A stretch of 64,000 nt of DNA from JBLMXQ01 sp050257855 (GCA_050257855.1 JBLMXQ010000061.1:1-64000), one strand, 5' to 3'. Shown: positions 41,598-51,072, counted from the stretch's first letter. Numbers and translations: made by a program. Notes: generated from the sequence alone by a model not told the origin.

Positions 41598-42878
41598 TCA
41601 GCCGGGCGTCCGGTCCGTCGGCCAGAGCTTCTCGCCCGTGATCAGGCGCACGCGCCGCTGAAACGTCACGTACGCCCACGCCCACTCGCCCATCACGGCG
41701 AGACGGTTGCGGAAGCCGATCAGCCAGAACAGGTGCAGGAAGATCCAGAAGACCCACGCCACCCAGCCGGAGACCTCGATCCCGAACGGCTCGCCGACGG
41801 CGGCCCCGCGGCCGATTGTCGCCATGTTCCCGTAGTCGCGGTATCGAAACGGCTGGAGCGGCTCCCCGTTGATCGCGCGCAACACGTTCTTCGCCGCGTG
41901 GCGTCCGCCCTGCTTGGCGACCTGCGCGACGCCCGGCAGCGGCTTGCCGTCCTGCTGCAGGGCGCAGACGTCGCCGACGACGAAGATCTCGGGATGGCCG
42001 GGAACGGCCAGCGTCGGCTCGGCGGGCACACGCCCGGCGCGATCGAGCGGCACGCCGAGCGACTGCACCAGCGGTGACGCCGCCACGCCGGCCGCCCACA
42101 GCACCGTCTGCGCCTCGATCTGCTCGCCGCCCGCCTGCACGCCGTGCTCGTCCACGCGCGTGACGATCGAGCCGGTGCGCACCTCGACGCCGAGCCGCTC
42201 GAGCGCCCGGCGGGCCGCGGCGCCGAGCTCCGGCGCGAACGTGCCGAGGATGCGCGGGCTGCCCTCGATCAGCAGGATGCGCGCGGTCTCGGGACGGATG
42301 TGGCGGAAGTCCTCGCGCAGCGTCTGGCGCGCGATCTCGGCCAGCGCCCCGGCCAGCTCCACGCCGGTCGGTCCGCCGCCGACGATCACGAACGTGAGAA
42401 GGCGCCGCTGCTCGACCGGGTCCGGCTCGCGCTCGGCGGCCTCGAAGGCGAGCAGCACCTGCCGCCGCATGTCGACCGCGTCGTCGAGCGTCTTGAGCCC
42501 GGGCGCGCGCGCCTCCCATTCCGGATGTCCGAAGTAGGCGTGCGTCGCACCGGTGGCGAGGATCAGGTAGTCGTAGCCGATGCTGCCGCGGTCGAGCACG
42601 AGCTGGCGGTGAGCGACGTCGATGGCCCGCGCGTCAGCGAGTAGGACCTCGACGTTGCGCTGGCGCCGGAGGATCCAGCGAATCGGCGACGCGATGTCGC
42701 CTGGCGACAGCGACGCGGTCGCCACCTGGTACAGCAGCGGCTGAAACAGATGGTAGTTGTGGCGGTCGATCAGGGTGACCGCGACCGGCGCGCGCGCCAG
42801 CGCCCGCGCGGCGTCGAGACCGCCGAAGCCGCCGCCGACGATGACGATTCGCGGCGCCGTGCCGGGCATCGGAGCCAT
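41598..42878 (-). CDS. ndh: Type II NADH dehydrogenase (NDH-2)
   Basis: This 426-residue flavoprotein oxidises NADH and reduces quinone without pumping protons. The FAD loop IVIVGGGFGGLDAAR lies near the N terminus, and the NADH loop FVIVGGGPTGVELAGAL at about 160. NYHLFQPLLYQVATASLSPGDIASPIR is the quinone-site region, and a C-terminal hydrophobic stretch (WVAWVFWIFLHLFWLIGFRNR) attaches it to the membrane. The start used is the second Met, with a third possible 9 bases on. The gap to the divergent molybdoenzyme gene is only 14 bases. Confidence 0.9.
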   Translation of the reverse strand: MAPMPGTAPRIVIVGGGFGGLDAARALARAPVAVTLIDRHNYHLFQPLLYQVATASLSPGDIASPIRWILRRQRNVEVLLADARAIDVAHRQLVLDRGSIGYDYLILATGATHAYFGHPEWEARAPGLKTLDDAVDMRRQVLLAFEAAEREPDPVEQRRLLTFVIVGGGPTGVELAGALAEIARQTLREDFRHIRPETARILLIEGSPRILGTFAPELGAAARRALERLGVEVRTGSIVTRVDEHGVQAGGEQIEAQTVLWAAGVAASPLVQSLGVPLDRAGRVPAEPTLAVPGHPEIFVVGDVCALQQDGKPLPGVAQVAKQGGRHAAKNVLRAINGEPLQPFRYRDYGNMATIGRGAAVGEPFGIEVSGWVAWVFWIFLHLFWLIGFRNRLAVMGEWAWAYVTFQRRVRLITGEKLWPTDRTPG

Positions 42879-42892
42879 GGTATCGTACGCAG

Positions 42893-44947
42893 ATGCGCAC
42901 GCCCGTTCCTCCGCCACGCAGCCGCGAGGCCTCGCTCGGCGGCCCCGCGTCCGTCGTCGAGACGGCCTGCCCGCTCGATTGTCCCGACGCGTGCACCCTT
43001 GCGGTCACCGTCAAGCACGGCCGACTCGTCACCATCGACGGCTCCCGTAAGAATCCGGTCACCGAGGGCTTCATCTGTGCGAAGGTGCGCAGGTTCGGCG
43101 ATCGCGTGTATGGGCCGGATCGCCTGCAATACCCGGCGGTGCGGAAGGGCCGCAAAGGACTCGGCCAGTTCGCCCGCGTGCCGTGGGACGAGGCGCTCGA
43201 CCTGCTGGTCGCGCGCATGCGGGAGGCGAAAGACGCGCACGGCGGCGCGTCGGTCCTGCCAATCTCGTACGGCGGCTCGAACGGGCTGCTGACGCAGGAC
43301 AACCTCGACGCGCAGCTCTGGCGCCGCTTCGGCGCGTCACGGCTGCAGCGATCGCTCTGCGCCGCGCCGACCGGCGCCGCCAACATGGCGCTGTACGGCA
43401 AGATGGCGTCGGTCACGTATCAGGACTACGTCGACGCCTCGATCATCGTGCTGTGGGGCGTGAACCCGTCGACGTCCGGCATCCATCTCATTCCCTACCT
43501 GCGCGCCGCGAAGAAGCGCGGCGCGCGGCTCGTCGTGATCGATCCTCGCGCGACGGCGCTCGCGCGCGCCGCCGACCTGCATCTGTCCGTCAAGCCGGGA
43601 ACGGACGTCGTCGTCGCGTTGGCGATCCACCGGTATCTCTTCGCCGGCGGTCTGGCGGACGAAGCGTTTCTCCGCGAGCATACGACGGGGGCCGATCGCT
43701 TGCGGGAGCGGGCCGAGCCCTGGACGTTCGCGCGCGCCGCGGACACCGCCGGCATCGACGCCGACGCGCTGGAAACGTTCGCGCGCTGGTACGCGGAGAG
43801 CTCGCCGGCGCTGGTGCGCTGCGGATGGGGGCTCGAGCGAAATCGCAATGGCGGCAACGCCGCGATGGCGGTCCTCGCGCTGCCGGCCGTGGCCGGCAAA
43901 TTCGGCGTCAGGGGCGGCGGCTACTCGATGAGCAATTCGGCCAGCTGGAACATCGCGCAACCGTGGATCGGCGCGCCCGAGCCGGCGACCCGCCTGGTGA
44001 ACATCAACCACCTCGGACGCGCGCTGACGGAGTACGACGATCCGCCCGTGCGGGTGCTCTTCGTCTACAACTCCAATCCGGTGGCGACATTTCCCGATCA
44101 GCACCGCGTCATCCGCGGGCTCGAGCGCGAAGACCTGTTCACGGTCGTCTTCGACCAGGTGATGACCGACACCGCGCTGTACGCGGACCTGGTGCTGCCG
44201 GCCACCACGTTCCTGGAAGGCTACGACTTCGCGAAGGCGTACGGACCGATCAACCTCGAGCTCGGACGGCCGGTGATCGATCCGGTCGGCGAAGCGCGAT
44301 CCAATGCCGACGTGTTCGGCGATCTGTGCGCGCGTCTGGGACTGCTCTCGCCGGGCGAGCCGTCCGGCGAGCTCGAGCTGCTCGTGCGCGTGCTGGACCA
44401 GCTGCCCGGAACCATCGGAGCCGACCTCCGGAACGGCGCCGTCCCGACGCCGCCGTTCGGTCCGAGGCCCATCCAGTTCGTCGACGTGTTCCCGAACACG
44501 CCCGATCGCAAGGTCCACTTGTTCGACGAGGCGCTCGATCGGTCCGCGCCGATGGGCCTGTACGCGTTCCAGCCGGATCCGGCGACCGAGCGCTATCCGC
44601 TCGCGTTGATCTCGCCGTCGAGCGACCGGACGGTCAGCTCGAGCCTTGGCGAGCTGCCGCGCCCCGAGGTGAGGCTGCAGATGCACCCCTCCGACGCGGC
44701 AGCACGCGGCGTGGCGGACGGCGACGCCGTGCGCGTCTTCAACGATCTCGGCGAGGTGCACTGCGCCGTGCAGGTGGTGCCCGCGATCCGTCCCGGCACG
44801 GTCAGCCTGCTCAAGGGAACCTGGCGCCGCAGTACGCGGAACGGCTTCACCGGCACGTCGCTCGTCCCGGACACCCTGACCGACCTCGGGGGCGGCGCGT
44901 GCTTCAACGACGCGCGCGTCCAGGTCGCGTCGCTCGCGAACGCCTGA
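42893..44947 (+). CDS. Molybdopterin oxidoreductase (DMSO reductase family)
   Basis: This 684-residue enzyme has an N-terminal 4Fe-4S site with C26, C30, C34 and C62 (CPLDCPDAC and FICAK). Molybdopterin-binding segments include VLWGVNPSTSGIHLIPYLRAAKKRGARLVVIDPR, a VLFVYNSNPVATFPD stretch and a C-terminal MopB-type barrel (about 565-680). There is no Tat signal, so it acts in the cytoplasm. Length and motifs resemble formate-dehydrogenase-like proteins of unknown substrate. No electron-transfer subunit follows. The catalytic Mo ligand is not clear from sequence. Confidence 0.85.
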   Translation: MRTPVPPPRSREASLGGPASVVETACPLDCPDACTLAVTVKHGRLVTIDGSRKNPVTEGFICAKVRRFGDRVYGPDRLQYPAVRKGRKGLGQFARVPWDEALDLLVARMREAKDAHGGASVLPISYGGSNGLLTQDNLDAQLWRRFGASRLQRSLCAAPTGAANMALYGKMASVTYQDYVDASIIVLWGVNPSTSGIHLIPYLRAAKKRGARLVVIDPRATALARAADLHLSVKPGTDVVVALAIHRYLFAGGLADEAFLREHTTGADRLRERAEPWTFARAADTAGIDADALETFARWYAESSPALVRCGWGLERNRNGGNAAMAVLALPAVAGKFGVRGGGYSMSNSASWNIAQPWIGAPEPATRLVNINHLGRALTEYDDPPVRVLFVYNSNPVATFPDQHRVIRGLEREDLFTVVFDQVMTDTALYADLVLPATTFLEGYDFAKAYGPINLELGRPVIDPVGEARSNADVFGDLCARLGLLSPGEPSGELELLVRVLDQLPGTIGADLRNGAVPTPPFGPRPIQFVDVFPNTPDRKVHLFDEALDRSAPMGLYAFQPDPATERYPLALISPSSDRTVSSSLGELPRPEVRLQMHPSDAAARGVADGDAVRVFNDLGEVHCAVQVVPAIRPGTVSLLKGTWRRSTRNGFTGTSLVPDTLTDLGGGACFNDARVQVASLANA

Positions 44948-44954
44948 ACGAGGT

Positions 44955-45065
44955 TCACAGCGTCGGCCGCGCGGCGGATCCGGTGGTCGGGGCCATCGGA
45001 ATCTCGAACGTGCGCACACTGACCGGCGGCAGGATGCTGAGGGTGACACGGACCACCCGTCCCAT
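44955..45065 (-). pseudogene. Short frame after BamA/TamA gene, possible tamB remnant
   Basis: An ATG overlapping the stop of the barrel gene (TGATG) opens 36 codons giving MGRVVRVTLSILPPVSVRTF and a polar end. In many bacteria a TamA-type gene is followed by tamB with a tightly coupled start and a hydrophobic N terminus. Here only about a dozen residues look compatible before a non-matching tail. It is either a decayed tamB start or chance. Confidence 0.3.
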
Positions 45066-46930
45066 CAGAATGCCTGTCCGATGCTGAAATGGATTCTCCA
45101 GCGCCGGGTCTGCGGCTCGCCGTTGATGAGGAGTCCGGGAATCGGGTTCAGCTGGTACCCGAAATCGAAGCGCACCGGACCGATTGGCGTCTCGTACCGG
45201 AGCCCGGGGCCGGCCGCGTAGCGGAGGTCGCCGGCCTTGATCGTCCAGGCGTCGTTCCACACGTTGCCGGCATCGAGGAACACTACCGCGCCGAGCTTGG
45301 CGCCGAGCGTCATCCGCAGCTCGCTGGTGAACGCGGCCATGCTGTCGCCGCCGATAGGCAGCCCCGAACCGCTGAGCGGGCTGACCTCGTACCGTCCCCA
45401 TCCCCGGATGCTCGTGGCGCCGCCGAGGAAGTACCGCTTCGAGAACGGGACGTTGCCCCGCACCCCGCCCGCCGGATCGATCGACCCGAGCTGCAGACGG
45501 TTCGCCCACACCAGCTTGCCGGAAATCGGCCAGTAGAGGCGACCGTCCGCCGAAACGGCGAAGTAGTTGAACGTGCCGGACACGAGCTTGCCGGCCTCCT
45601 CCGTATGCAACGCCAGCTGATACCCGCGGCGCGCGTTCAGCAGGCTGTCGGCCGTGCTCCGCTGCAGGTCGAAGGCCAGCGCGTTCAGCTGACCGTCCTG
45701 CCGTCCCGTCGTCGGGTCCAGCCCGAGCGAGATCAGGTCGTTGCGCAGCTTCAGATCGGTCAGCGCGTCGCTGGCGATCGCGCTGCTGTCGTACTCGCTC
45801 GTCATCGACACCGACCACGAGCTGCGCAGATCCGACCGGTGCGTCAGCGTGGCCTTCCCGCCGGTGACGATCGAGCGATAGGCCGGGGCGTAGGTGTACC
45901 ACTGCTGGCCTTCCGCGCCGAGCGAGAAGTGCGGGTGAAAGAGGTACGGCTGGTTGAAATCGAGCCGGACGCCGCGATCGAGCGACGACCAGCGCGCATG
46001 CGCGCCGGCGGTGCGGGCGCCGCCGAGGAAGTTCAGGTCGTGGTACCCGCCGTCCACGCGCGCTTTCTCCTCGGTCCCGTACCCGACGCCGAAGGTCACG
46101 CGCTGGTTCTTCGATTCGGCGACGGTGACGCGCGTCCGGACCTCGGGGTTCTGCGCCTCCGGCTCCAGCACCTGAACGTTGACGAACTGGAACAGCTCCA
46201 TCCCGTAGAGGCGCCGCTGCGATTCCTGGACCAGGCTGCGTCTGTACAGATCGCCGGGCTTGTACGTCAGCTCACGCCGAATCACGTTGTCGCCAACGTT
46301 CTGGTTGCCCGCGATCTCGACCGGACCGAAATGCGACAGCGGTCCCGGTTCGGACGCGAACGTAATGGTCGCCTCCTTGCCGTCCGGGCCGTCGTTCTCG
46401 CTCGTCGTCACCTTCGCGTACGGATAGCCGTGATCGCGCAGCTCGTTGAGCGCGAGCTCGTGGGTCGAGATGACCGCCTGGCGATCGCGCGGCCTGCCGA
46501 TCTTGAGCGGCATGCTCTTCCGAATCTGTTCGAGATGTGCCGGCGGAATCCCGTCGAAGCCCGAGAAGTCGACCGCCTTGACGATCACCGGCTTCCCTTC
46601 GTCGACCGTGATCGTGAGGTCGACGGCGGTCTGCGCCTTGTTCAGCGACACCTGTGTGTCGGTGACCCGCGCGTCCGGGTAGCCGCGGTCGGCGTAGAAC
46701 GCCCTGATGCGCTTGAGGTCGGCGTCGTAGCGCTGACGGTCGAAGTAGGTCTTCTTCCCCCACGGCAGCCACGAGCCCGTGCGCGTGGCGAGGGCCGTTC
46801 TGAGCGCCGACTCGTCGACTGACTGGACCCCTTTGAATGTCAGGGAGTGGACCGTGACCGTGCCCTTGTCCTGGCACGCGCCGAACAGTACGCCGACTGC
46901 CAGCACGAGAACCGCGGAGGCGCGAGGCAT
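45065..46930 (-). CDS. BamA/TamA-family outer-membrane protein
   Basis: This is a 621-residue protein. The N terminus is lipobox-like (VGVLFGAC, Cys about 19). Three or four POTRA domains follow (about 25-260, with VHSLTFKGVQSVDE, IVKAVDFSGFDGIPP and HFGPVEIAGNQNVGD). The C-terminal 16-strand barrel (about 270-621) holds SIRGWGRYEVSPLSG, the VRGF-type motif of the Omp85 lock region, and ends in a beta-signal (RWRIHFSIGQAF). It inserts or transports outer-membrane proteins. Length and a lone position favour a TamA-like member rather than the main BamA. Confidence 0.88.
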   Translation of the reverse strand: MPRASAVLVLAVGVLFGACQDKGTVTVHSLTFKGVQSVDESALRTALATRTGSWLPWGKKTYFDRQRYDADLKRIRAFYADRGYPDARVTDTQVSLNKAQTAVDLTITVDEGKPVIVKAVDFSGFDGIPPAHLEQIRKSMPLKIGRPRDRQAVISTHELALNELRDHGYPYAKVTTSENDGPDGKEATITFASEPGPLSHFGPVEIAGNQNVGDNVIRRELTYKPGDLYRRSLVQESQRRLYGMELFQFVNVQVLEPEAQNPEVRTRVTVAESKNQRVTFGVGYGTEEKARVDGGYHDLNFLGGARTAGAHARWSSLDRGVRLDFNQPYLFHPHFSLGAEGQQWYTYAPAYRSIVTGGKATLTHRSDLRSSWSVSMTSEYDSSAIASDALTDLKLRNDLISLGLDPTTGRQDGQLNALAFDLQRSTADSLLNARRGYQLALHTEEAGKLVSGTFNYFAVSADGRLYWPISGKLVWANRLQLGSIDPAGGVRGNVPFSKRYFLGGATSIRGWGRYEVSPLSGSGLPIGGDSMAAFTSELRMTLGAKLGAVVFLDAGNVWNDAWTIKAGDLRYAAGPGLRYETPIGPVRFDFGYQLNPIPGLLINGEPQTRRWRIHFSIGQAF

Positions 46931-47030
46931 GCGTTCAATACGAAACCATAACGCATGCCATCGGCGCGGCGTACCCGAATCCGCAATGGTCGGTGCGAAC
47001 GTGGATCAGGCGGGGATCACTTGACGGGAA

Positions 47031-47059
47031 CGCCGGCCTGCCACACGGACAGGCCGGCG
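47031..47059 (-). terminator. Candidate terminator after OmpA-family gene
   Basis: CGCCGGCCTG (47031-47040) and CAGGCCGGCG (47050-47059) form a perfect 10-bp stem with a 9-base loop, about 55 bases past the stop of the OmpA-family gene on the minus strand. No T tract follows on that strand. The strong stem makes a termination or mRNA 3' end role likely. Confidence 0.55.
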
Positions 47060-47114
47060 CCCGCAACCAGCACGAGATTAGACGGCGAGCGAGGCGTGGA
47101 GCCGGCGCAAGCCG

Positions 47115-48821
47115 CTACCGCTGCAGTCTCACCGTGAGGGCGGCCCGCCGGTTCAACCGGCGCGTTTCCTCCCGGGAATTGTCGTACTTCGGCCGCTCTT
47201 CGCCGTAGCTGATGGTGTGCAGCCGATCGGCGGGAATGCCGCGGCTCACCAGGTAGTCCTGCACCGCCTTCGCGCGGCGATCGCCCAGGGCCAGGTTGTA
47301 TTCCGCGGTCCCGATGTTACACGTGTGGCCTTCGATTTCCACCTGCAGCGTCGGGTCGTCCTTCATCGCGGCCACCACCTCGTCGAGCATCCGCGTCGCC
47401 TCGGGCCGCAGCGAATACCGATCGAAGTCGAAGTGGACGTCTTCGAAGTTGTAGACCTTGGGAGTCGGCCGGACCACCTGCAGGTTCACCGTGTCGGAGG
47501 CGGTGCCTCCCTTGCCGTCGTCCACCGTCACGGTGGCGGGCACGGCACCCTCCTGCTGGGGCGCGGTCCACTGCGTCTGGCGCTCCGACGGAGCAGCCAG
47601 CGTGCCGGTGGGCACACTCCAGCGATAGGTCAGGGTGTCGCCGTCCTGATCCTGCGCGTTGGCGGTCAAGGTCGACGTCTTGCCGATCTCGACCGTGCAC
47701 GGATCGCACTCGGCCTTGACGGTCGGCGGATGGTTCTGCGGCGCAGGCGGGGGTGGCGGCGGCGGGGGCGGCGGCACGTACACGCGCACGCCCGGGTGGT
47801 ATCCGACGCGCACCTGCCAGTCGAGATAATCACCGGTCGCGCCCTCGTCGGTCGTGTAGCTGGCGCGGCTCTGCATCGGCAGGTTCCAGCTCACGCCGCC
47901 GCCGATGAAGAAGCCGCTCCGCGCCTGCCAGTTGACGGCGGCGGTCGCGCGCGTGATCTTCTCGATGTCGGAGGCAAGCGGCGCGACGCTGCCGTCGACG
48001 GCCACGATCGGCGCCCCGGTGATGGTGGCCGTGCTCGAGGTCGGCACGACGCCGTTCAGTTCGGCGGTCACGCGCAGCGGGCTCCTCGACGGAAACCCGG
48101 CGCCCGCTCCCCACCTGAACGCGCCGCCCGGCGTGTCGATGCCGTCCGGCGACCCGCGGATCGCGAAGCCGGCATAGCCCGACACCTCCACCACCTTCGC
48201 CGCCTCCTTGCTCGCGATGAAGTCGACGAGGAAGTCGGCCTTGCCCGTGCTGGTGCCGACCGTCTTGTCGCCAGTCGGCACCTTGACGATGCCGCGAACG
48301 GCGACCGCCGCCGGATTCTGACGGTATTCCGAGAGCAGGTTCACCTTCGCGCCGAGATAGAGGTCGCCGAGGTTGTCGCCGGTCCACCCGCTGTTGACGC
48401 GCGGGTAGTCGGCCAGGATGCCGCCGACCCTCGGGTCGTTGATGAAGATCGGGCGCAGGTCGCGCTCGATCCGGGTATCGACGAGGAACGAGCCGAACAC
48501 TTCGGCCCGATCCTTGATGCCGACGCCGAACGTGCCCGCGAAGTCGCCGACGTTCGCGAATCCCTGGATGTAGTTCGTGCCGCGGCGGTAGCCGCTCACC
48601 GACCACTTGCCGTTCGGCAGGACTTCGGCGCTCGGAACGAACCAGAGCCCGGTGTCGCCGAAGAACGTCGTGAACGCGGGGCGCGTTTCGGCGGCCTGGG
48701 CGGAAGGCGGCAGGCTGGGCGGCGGCTGTCCCGCCGTGGTCCCCGTGGATCCGGTCTGTGCACTGGCAAGCGCCGCGACCGACAGAGCCGCGACGCAGGC
48801 CAGTGCTGCACGTCTTACCAT
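47115..48821 (-). CDS. OmpA-family outer-membrane protein
   Basis: This 568-residue protein has a signal peptide (about 1-22) and then a beta-barrel-like region (about 45-340). A proline run (YVPPPPPPPPPPAPQ) leads to an Ig/PKD-like domain (about 365-455, QDGDTLTYRWSV). A C-terminal OmpA peptidoglycan-binding domain (about 460-568) has VHFDFDRYSLRPEATRMLDEV, EGHTCNIGTAEYNLALGDRRA and SYGEERP. It links the outer membrane to the cell wall. The barrel is longer than in E. coli OmpA (eight strands, about 170 residues). Confidence 0.88.
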   Translation of the reverse strand: MVRRAALACVAALSVAALASAQTGSTGTTAGQPPPSLPPSAQAAETRPAFTTFFGDTGLWFVPSAEVLPNGKWSVSGYRRGTNYIQGFANVGDFAGTFGVGIKDRAEVFGSFLVDTRIERDLRPIFINDPRVGGILADYPRVNSGWTGDNLGDLYLGAKVNLLSEYRQNPAAVAVRGIVKVPTGDKTVGTSTGKADFLVDFIASKEAAKVVEVSGYAGFAIRGSPDGIDTPGGAFRWGAGAGFPSRSPLRVTAELNGVVPTSSTATITGAPIVAVDGSVAPLASDIEKITRATAAVNWQARSGFFIGGGVSWNLPMQSRASYTTDEGATGDYLDWQVRVGYHPGVRVYVPPPPPPPPPPAPQNHPPTVKAECDPCTVEIGKTSTLTANAQDQDGDTLTYRWSVPTGTLAAPSERQTQWTAPQQEGAVPATVTVDDGKGGTASDTVNLQVVRPTPKVYNFEDVHFDFDRYSLRPEATRMLDEVVAAMKDDPTLQVEIEGHTCNIGTAEYNLALGDRRAKAVQDYLVSRGIPADRLHTISYGEERPKYDNSREETRRLNRRAALTVRLQR

Positions 48822-48849
48822 CGTCGTTCGCCTCCGGAGCCGGACGGAA

Positions 48850-49116
48850 CTACTCGGCGCTCTTGGTCATGAACGGACTGCCTGCCGGAACGCCGGCAAC
48901 CGGCGCCGACTGTTCGGGTGCGGGAAGCAGGCGACCACGGCCGCCGCGACTGACCTGACCGCCCTTGCGGCCGGCCGACCGTGCCTCGTCGGCGGTCCAT
49001 TCGTGCGCGGTCCCTTTCTCGTGTGCAGCGCGCCCGCCCTTGCTGGCGATTTCGCGCTGTTTTTCAGGCGACATCGATGCGAACCCACGTCGCTCCTTGC
49101 GCTCTCTTGTAATCAC
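48850..49116 (-). CDS. KGG-motif stress protein (YciG-like)
   Basis: This 88-residue hydrophilic protein uses GTG at 49116, 5 bases after GAGGAGGG. It has the KGG repeat pattern of the YciG/con-10 family: MSPEKQREIASKGGRAAHEKG and DEARSAGRKGGQVSRGG. The tail is proline-rich. Family members are general stress proteins of unknown mechanism, often induced in stationary phase or desiccation. It lies 28 bases upstream of the OmpA-family gene on the same strand. Confidence 0.85.
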   Translation of the reverse strand: MITRERKERRGFASMSPEKQREIASKGGRAAHEKGTAHEWTADEARSAGRKGGQVSRGGRGRLLPAPEQSAPVAGVPAGSPFMTKSAE

Positions 49117-49450
49117 GTTGCCCTCCTCTTGATGACGTACGGACCCTTTGGGCTGCGGGTCGGGTGGGGGATCCCGAACTCCGGGGGACGCGGCCCGACA
49201 AGCGGCGCCGCCGGCGGTTCTTCGGGCTGGGCGCCAGTCGGACCAGAATCCGGGGTCTCCATCGACCCCTCGATTATCAAAGTCCATGCCGACGGCCACG
49301 TTTCGGGCGGTACGGTAAGTAGCCTGACCAGCGTGACTTGCCGGCAGGTATCCGGAACGCTCGCCGCCTCGGTTGCAGCGGTTTACTACAGAAGGGCTGG
49401 TCGCAGTAGCGAATGACTGCGCGGCTCAGCTGGCCGCGCAGATCGCGTCT
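49117..49450. other. Intergenic region with a strong hairpin, no gene seen
   Basis: This region lies between the KGG gene and yggX. Aside from the hairpin listed separately, the frames are short and low in coding character. The first 100 bases would be the leader and promoter of the KGG gene. Confidence 0.4.
49417..49441 (-). terminator. Candidate terminator after yggX
   Basis: CTGCGCGGC (49417-49425) and GCCGCGCAG (49433-49441) make a perfect 9-bp stem with a 7-base loop, 10 bases past the yggX stop. It would end the radical SAM / ATP-grasp / yggX transcript. No T tract is visible on the minus strand after it. Confidence 0.55.
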
Positions 49451-49777
49451 TCATTTGGTCTGTTGCGGGATGTATCCAGGCGGCAGGGCCGCGCCTTCAC
49501 CGAAGAAGAAGTCTTCCATGTGCTTGGCGACGAGCTCCTGGGCTTCCTTCTGCCATGGCATCAGCCGGTATTCGTTGAGGATCATCTTCATTCGATCCTC
49601 CCAGAGCTTCCACGCCTGCGCCGAGACGTTGTCGTAGATCCGCTGGCCCAGCTCGCCTGGCCACGGCGGCTCGTCGAGCCCCGGCAGCTCTTTCTGGAAC
49701 TTCACGCACTTGACCATCCGACCGCTCTTGTTGCCGATGGGGGCCGCCGGAGGAATCGGATCGCAGGTGTCAGCCAT
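49451..49777 (-). CDS. yggX: Fe(II) trafficking / oxidative damage protein YggX
   Basis: This 108-residue protein matches YggX: MVKCVKFQKELPGLDEPPWPGELGQRIYDNVSAQAW, then WEDRMKMILNEYRLM and AQELVAKHMEDFFFGEG. The conserved Cys near the start is present. The annotated start adds 20 residues (MADTCDPIPPAAPIGNKSGR) before the usual MVKCVKF; either could be used. YggX protects Fe-S proteins and labile iron under oxidative stress. It lies 17 bases after the ATP-grasp gene. Being downstream of an oxygen-sensitive radical SAM enzyme is suggestive. Confidence 0.9.
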   Translation of the reverse strand: MADTCDPIPPAAPIGNKSGRMVKCVKFQKELPGLDEPPWPGELGQRIYDNVSAQAWKLWEDRMKMILNEYRLMPWQKEAQELVAKHMEDFFFGEGAALPPGYIPQQTK

Positions 49778-49794
49778 GGGGTGATTCTATCGAA

Positions 49795-51072
49795 TTACGT
49801 CGAGCGGAGCACCTGCACCTCCGGATCGATCGCGAAGCGCAGGCGGGCGTGCGCGCGGCGCAGCGCGTGCTCGACCTCGCCCGGCGACGGACCGCGCCCG
49901 AAGATGAACCCGAGATAGCTTGCGCCTTCCGGCAACGGCACCAGGACCTGATCGGGCTTCGCGGTGATGCGCACGTCCTCGATGCCCGGCACCGCGCGCG
50001 CCTCGGCGTCTCCCTCCACTCCGCGCAGCACGCCGCGCCGCGGAATCGGAATCATCATCACGCCGGCAGCCATCGGCTCCCGCGCCCAGCCGGCCAGCGG
50101 TTCGCCGAGCGCGTGGCGCAGCAGCAGCTCTTCGTATGCCACCGCAGGGCTCTTCCCTCCGTCCGCGACCACGCGCAGAGCGCGAGCGCAGAGACCTCCG
50201 ATCGGCCGGGCCGCCACCTCGAGGACGTGCACCCCCTCCGCGTTGACGCGGCACTCGGCGTGCACCGGCCCGTGGCGGAGGCCGATCGCCCGGGCGGCGC
50301 GCGCCACGGCGGCCACGATTGCGCGCTCGGTGGATTGGGGAAACGACGTGGGCGTCACGTAGATCGTTTCCTCGAAGAAGGGGCCGTCGAGCGGATCCGG
50401 CTTGTCGAAGACGGCGACGACCTGCAGCGCGCCGTGATGAAGGATACCCTCCACCGCGAACTCGCGACCGGGCACGAACGACTCGACGAGCGCCATCCGA
50501 TGGATCTCGTCGCGCTCGCCCCGGATGTCGGGCGCCTGCAGCAGCGCGCGCAGGCGATCGAAGGCCGCGCGAAAGCCCGCTGCGTCATCCACGCGCATCA
50601 CGCCCCGGCTGCCGGAAAGGGCCAGCGGTTTCAGCACGCACGGGTACGGCAGCGAGGCGGCCACCGTCCCGACGTCGGCGTCGACCGGCGTGACGGCGAA
50701 CCACGGGACGGGCAGGCCGCCGGCGCGCAGCCGCTCCCGCGACGCGAGCTTGTTGCGCGCCGCGGCGACGGCCTCGGGCGGATGGCCGGGAAGGCCGAGC
50801 CGCTGCAGCACGCGCGCGGCGATCACGGTCGGACGGTCGCCGACGACCAGGACGCCGTCGAGCGGCCGCCGGCCGTTCGCTCTGAGAATCGCCTCGACCG
50901 ACTCCGCTTCCTGGTGAAAGCGAATGGGAACCGCGCCGTCGCGCCACGGATCCTCGAGCACGGCGCAGCGATCCGTCGCGAAGACGAGCTCCACCCCGAG
51001 CCGTTCGGCCGCTTCGCCGAACGCGCGGGTCTGATATCCGGTCGTCGTCGCCAGCAACAGGATCCGCGGCAT
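49795..51072 (-). CDS. ATP-grasp ligase-type protein
   Basis: This 425-residue protein has ATP-grasp domain order. A pre-ATP fold (about 1-95) contains VVGDRPTVIAARVLQRLGLPGHPPEAVAAARNKL. The central part has PYPCVLKPLALSGSRGV (lysine of the ATP lid) and LVESFVPGREFAVEG. The last catalytic part has HAECRVNAEGVHVLEVAARPIGG, with metal-binding Glu and the Arg-Pro. The C-terminal extension (about 345-425) resembles those of carboxylate-amine ligases. Its start shares TGATG with the true end of the upstream selenoprotein gene. The substrate is unknown. Confidence 0.87.
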   Translation of the reverse strand: MPRILLLATTTGYQTRAFGEAAERLGVELVFATDRCAVLEDPWRDGAVPIRFHQEAESVEAILRANGRRPLDGVLVVGDRPTVIAARVLQRLGLPGHPPEAVAAARNKLASRERLRAGGLPVPWFAVTPVDADVGTVAASLPYPCVLKPLALSGSRGVMRVDDAAGFRAAFDRLRALLQAPDIRGERDEIHRMALVESFVPGREFAVEGILHHGALQVVAVFDKPDPLDGPFFEETIYVTPTSFPQSTERAIVAAVARAARAIGLRHGPVHAECRVNAEGVHVLEVAARPIGGLCARALRVVADGGKSPAVAYEELLLRHALGEPLAGWAREPMAAGVMMIPIPRRGVLRGVEGDAEARAVPGIEDVRITAKPDQVLVPLPEGASYLGFIFGRGPSPGEVEHALRRAHARLRFAIDPEVQVLRST

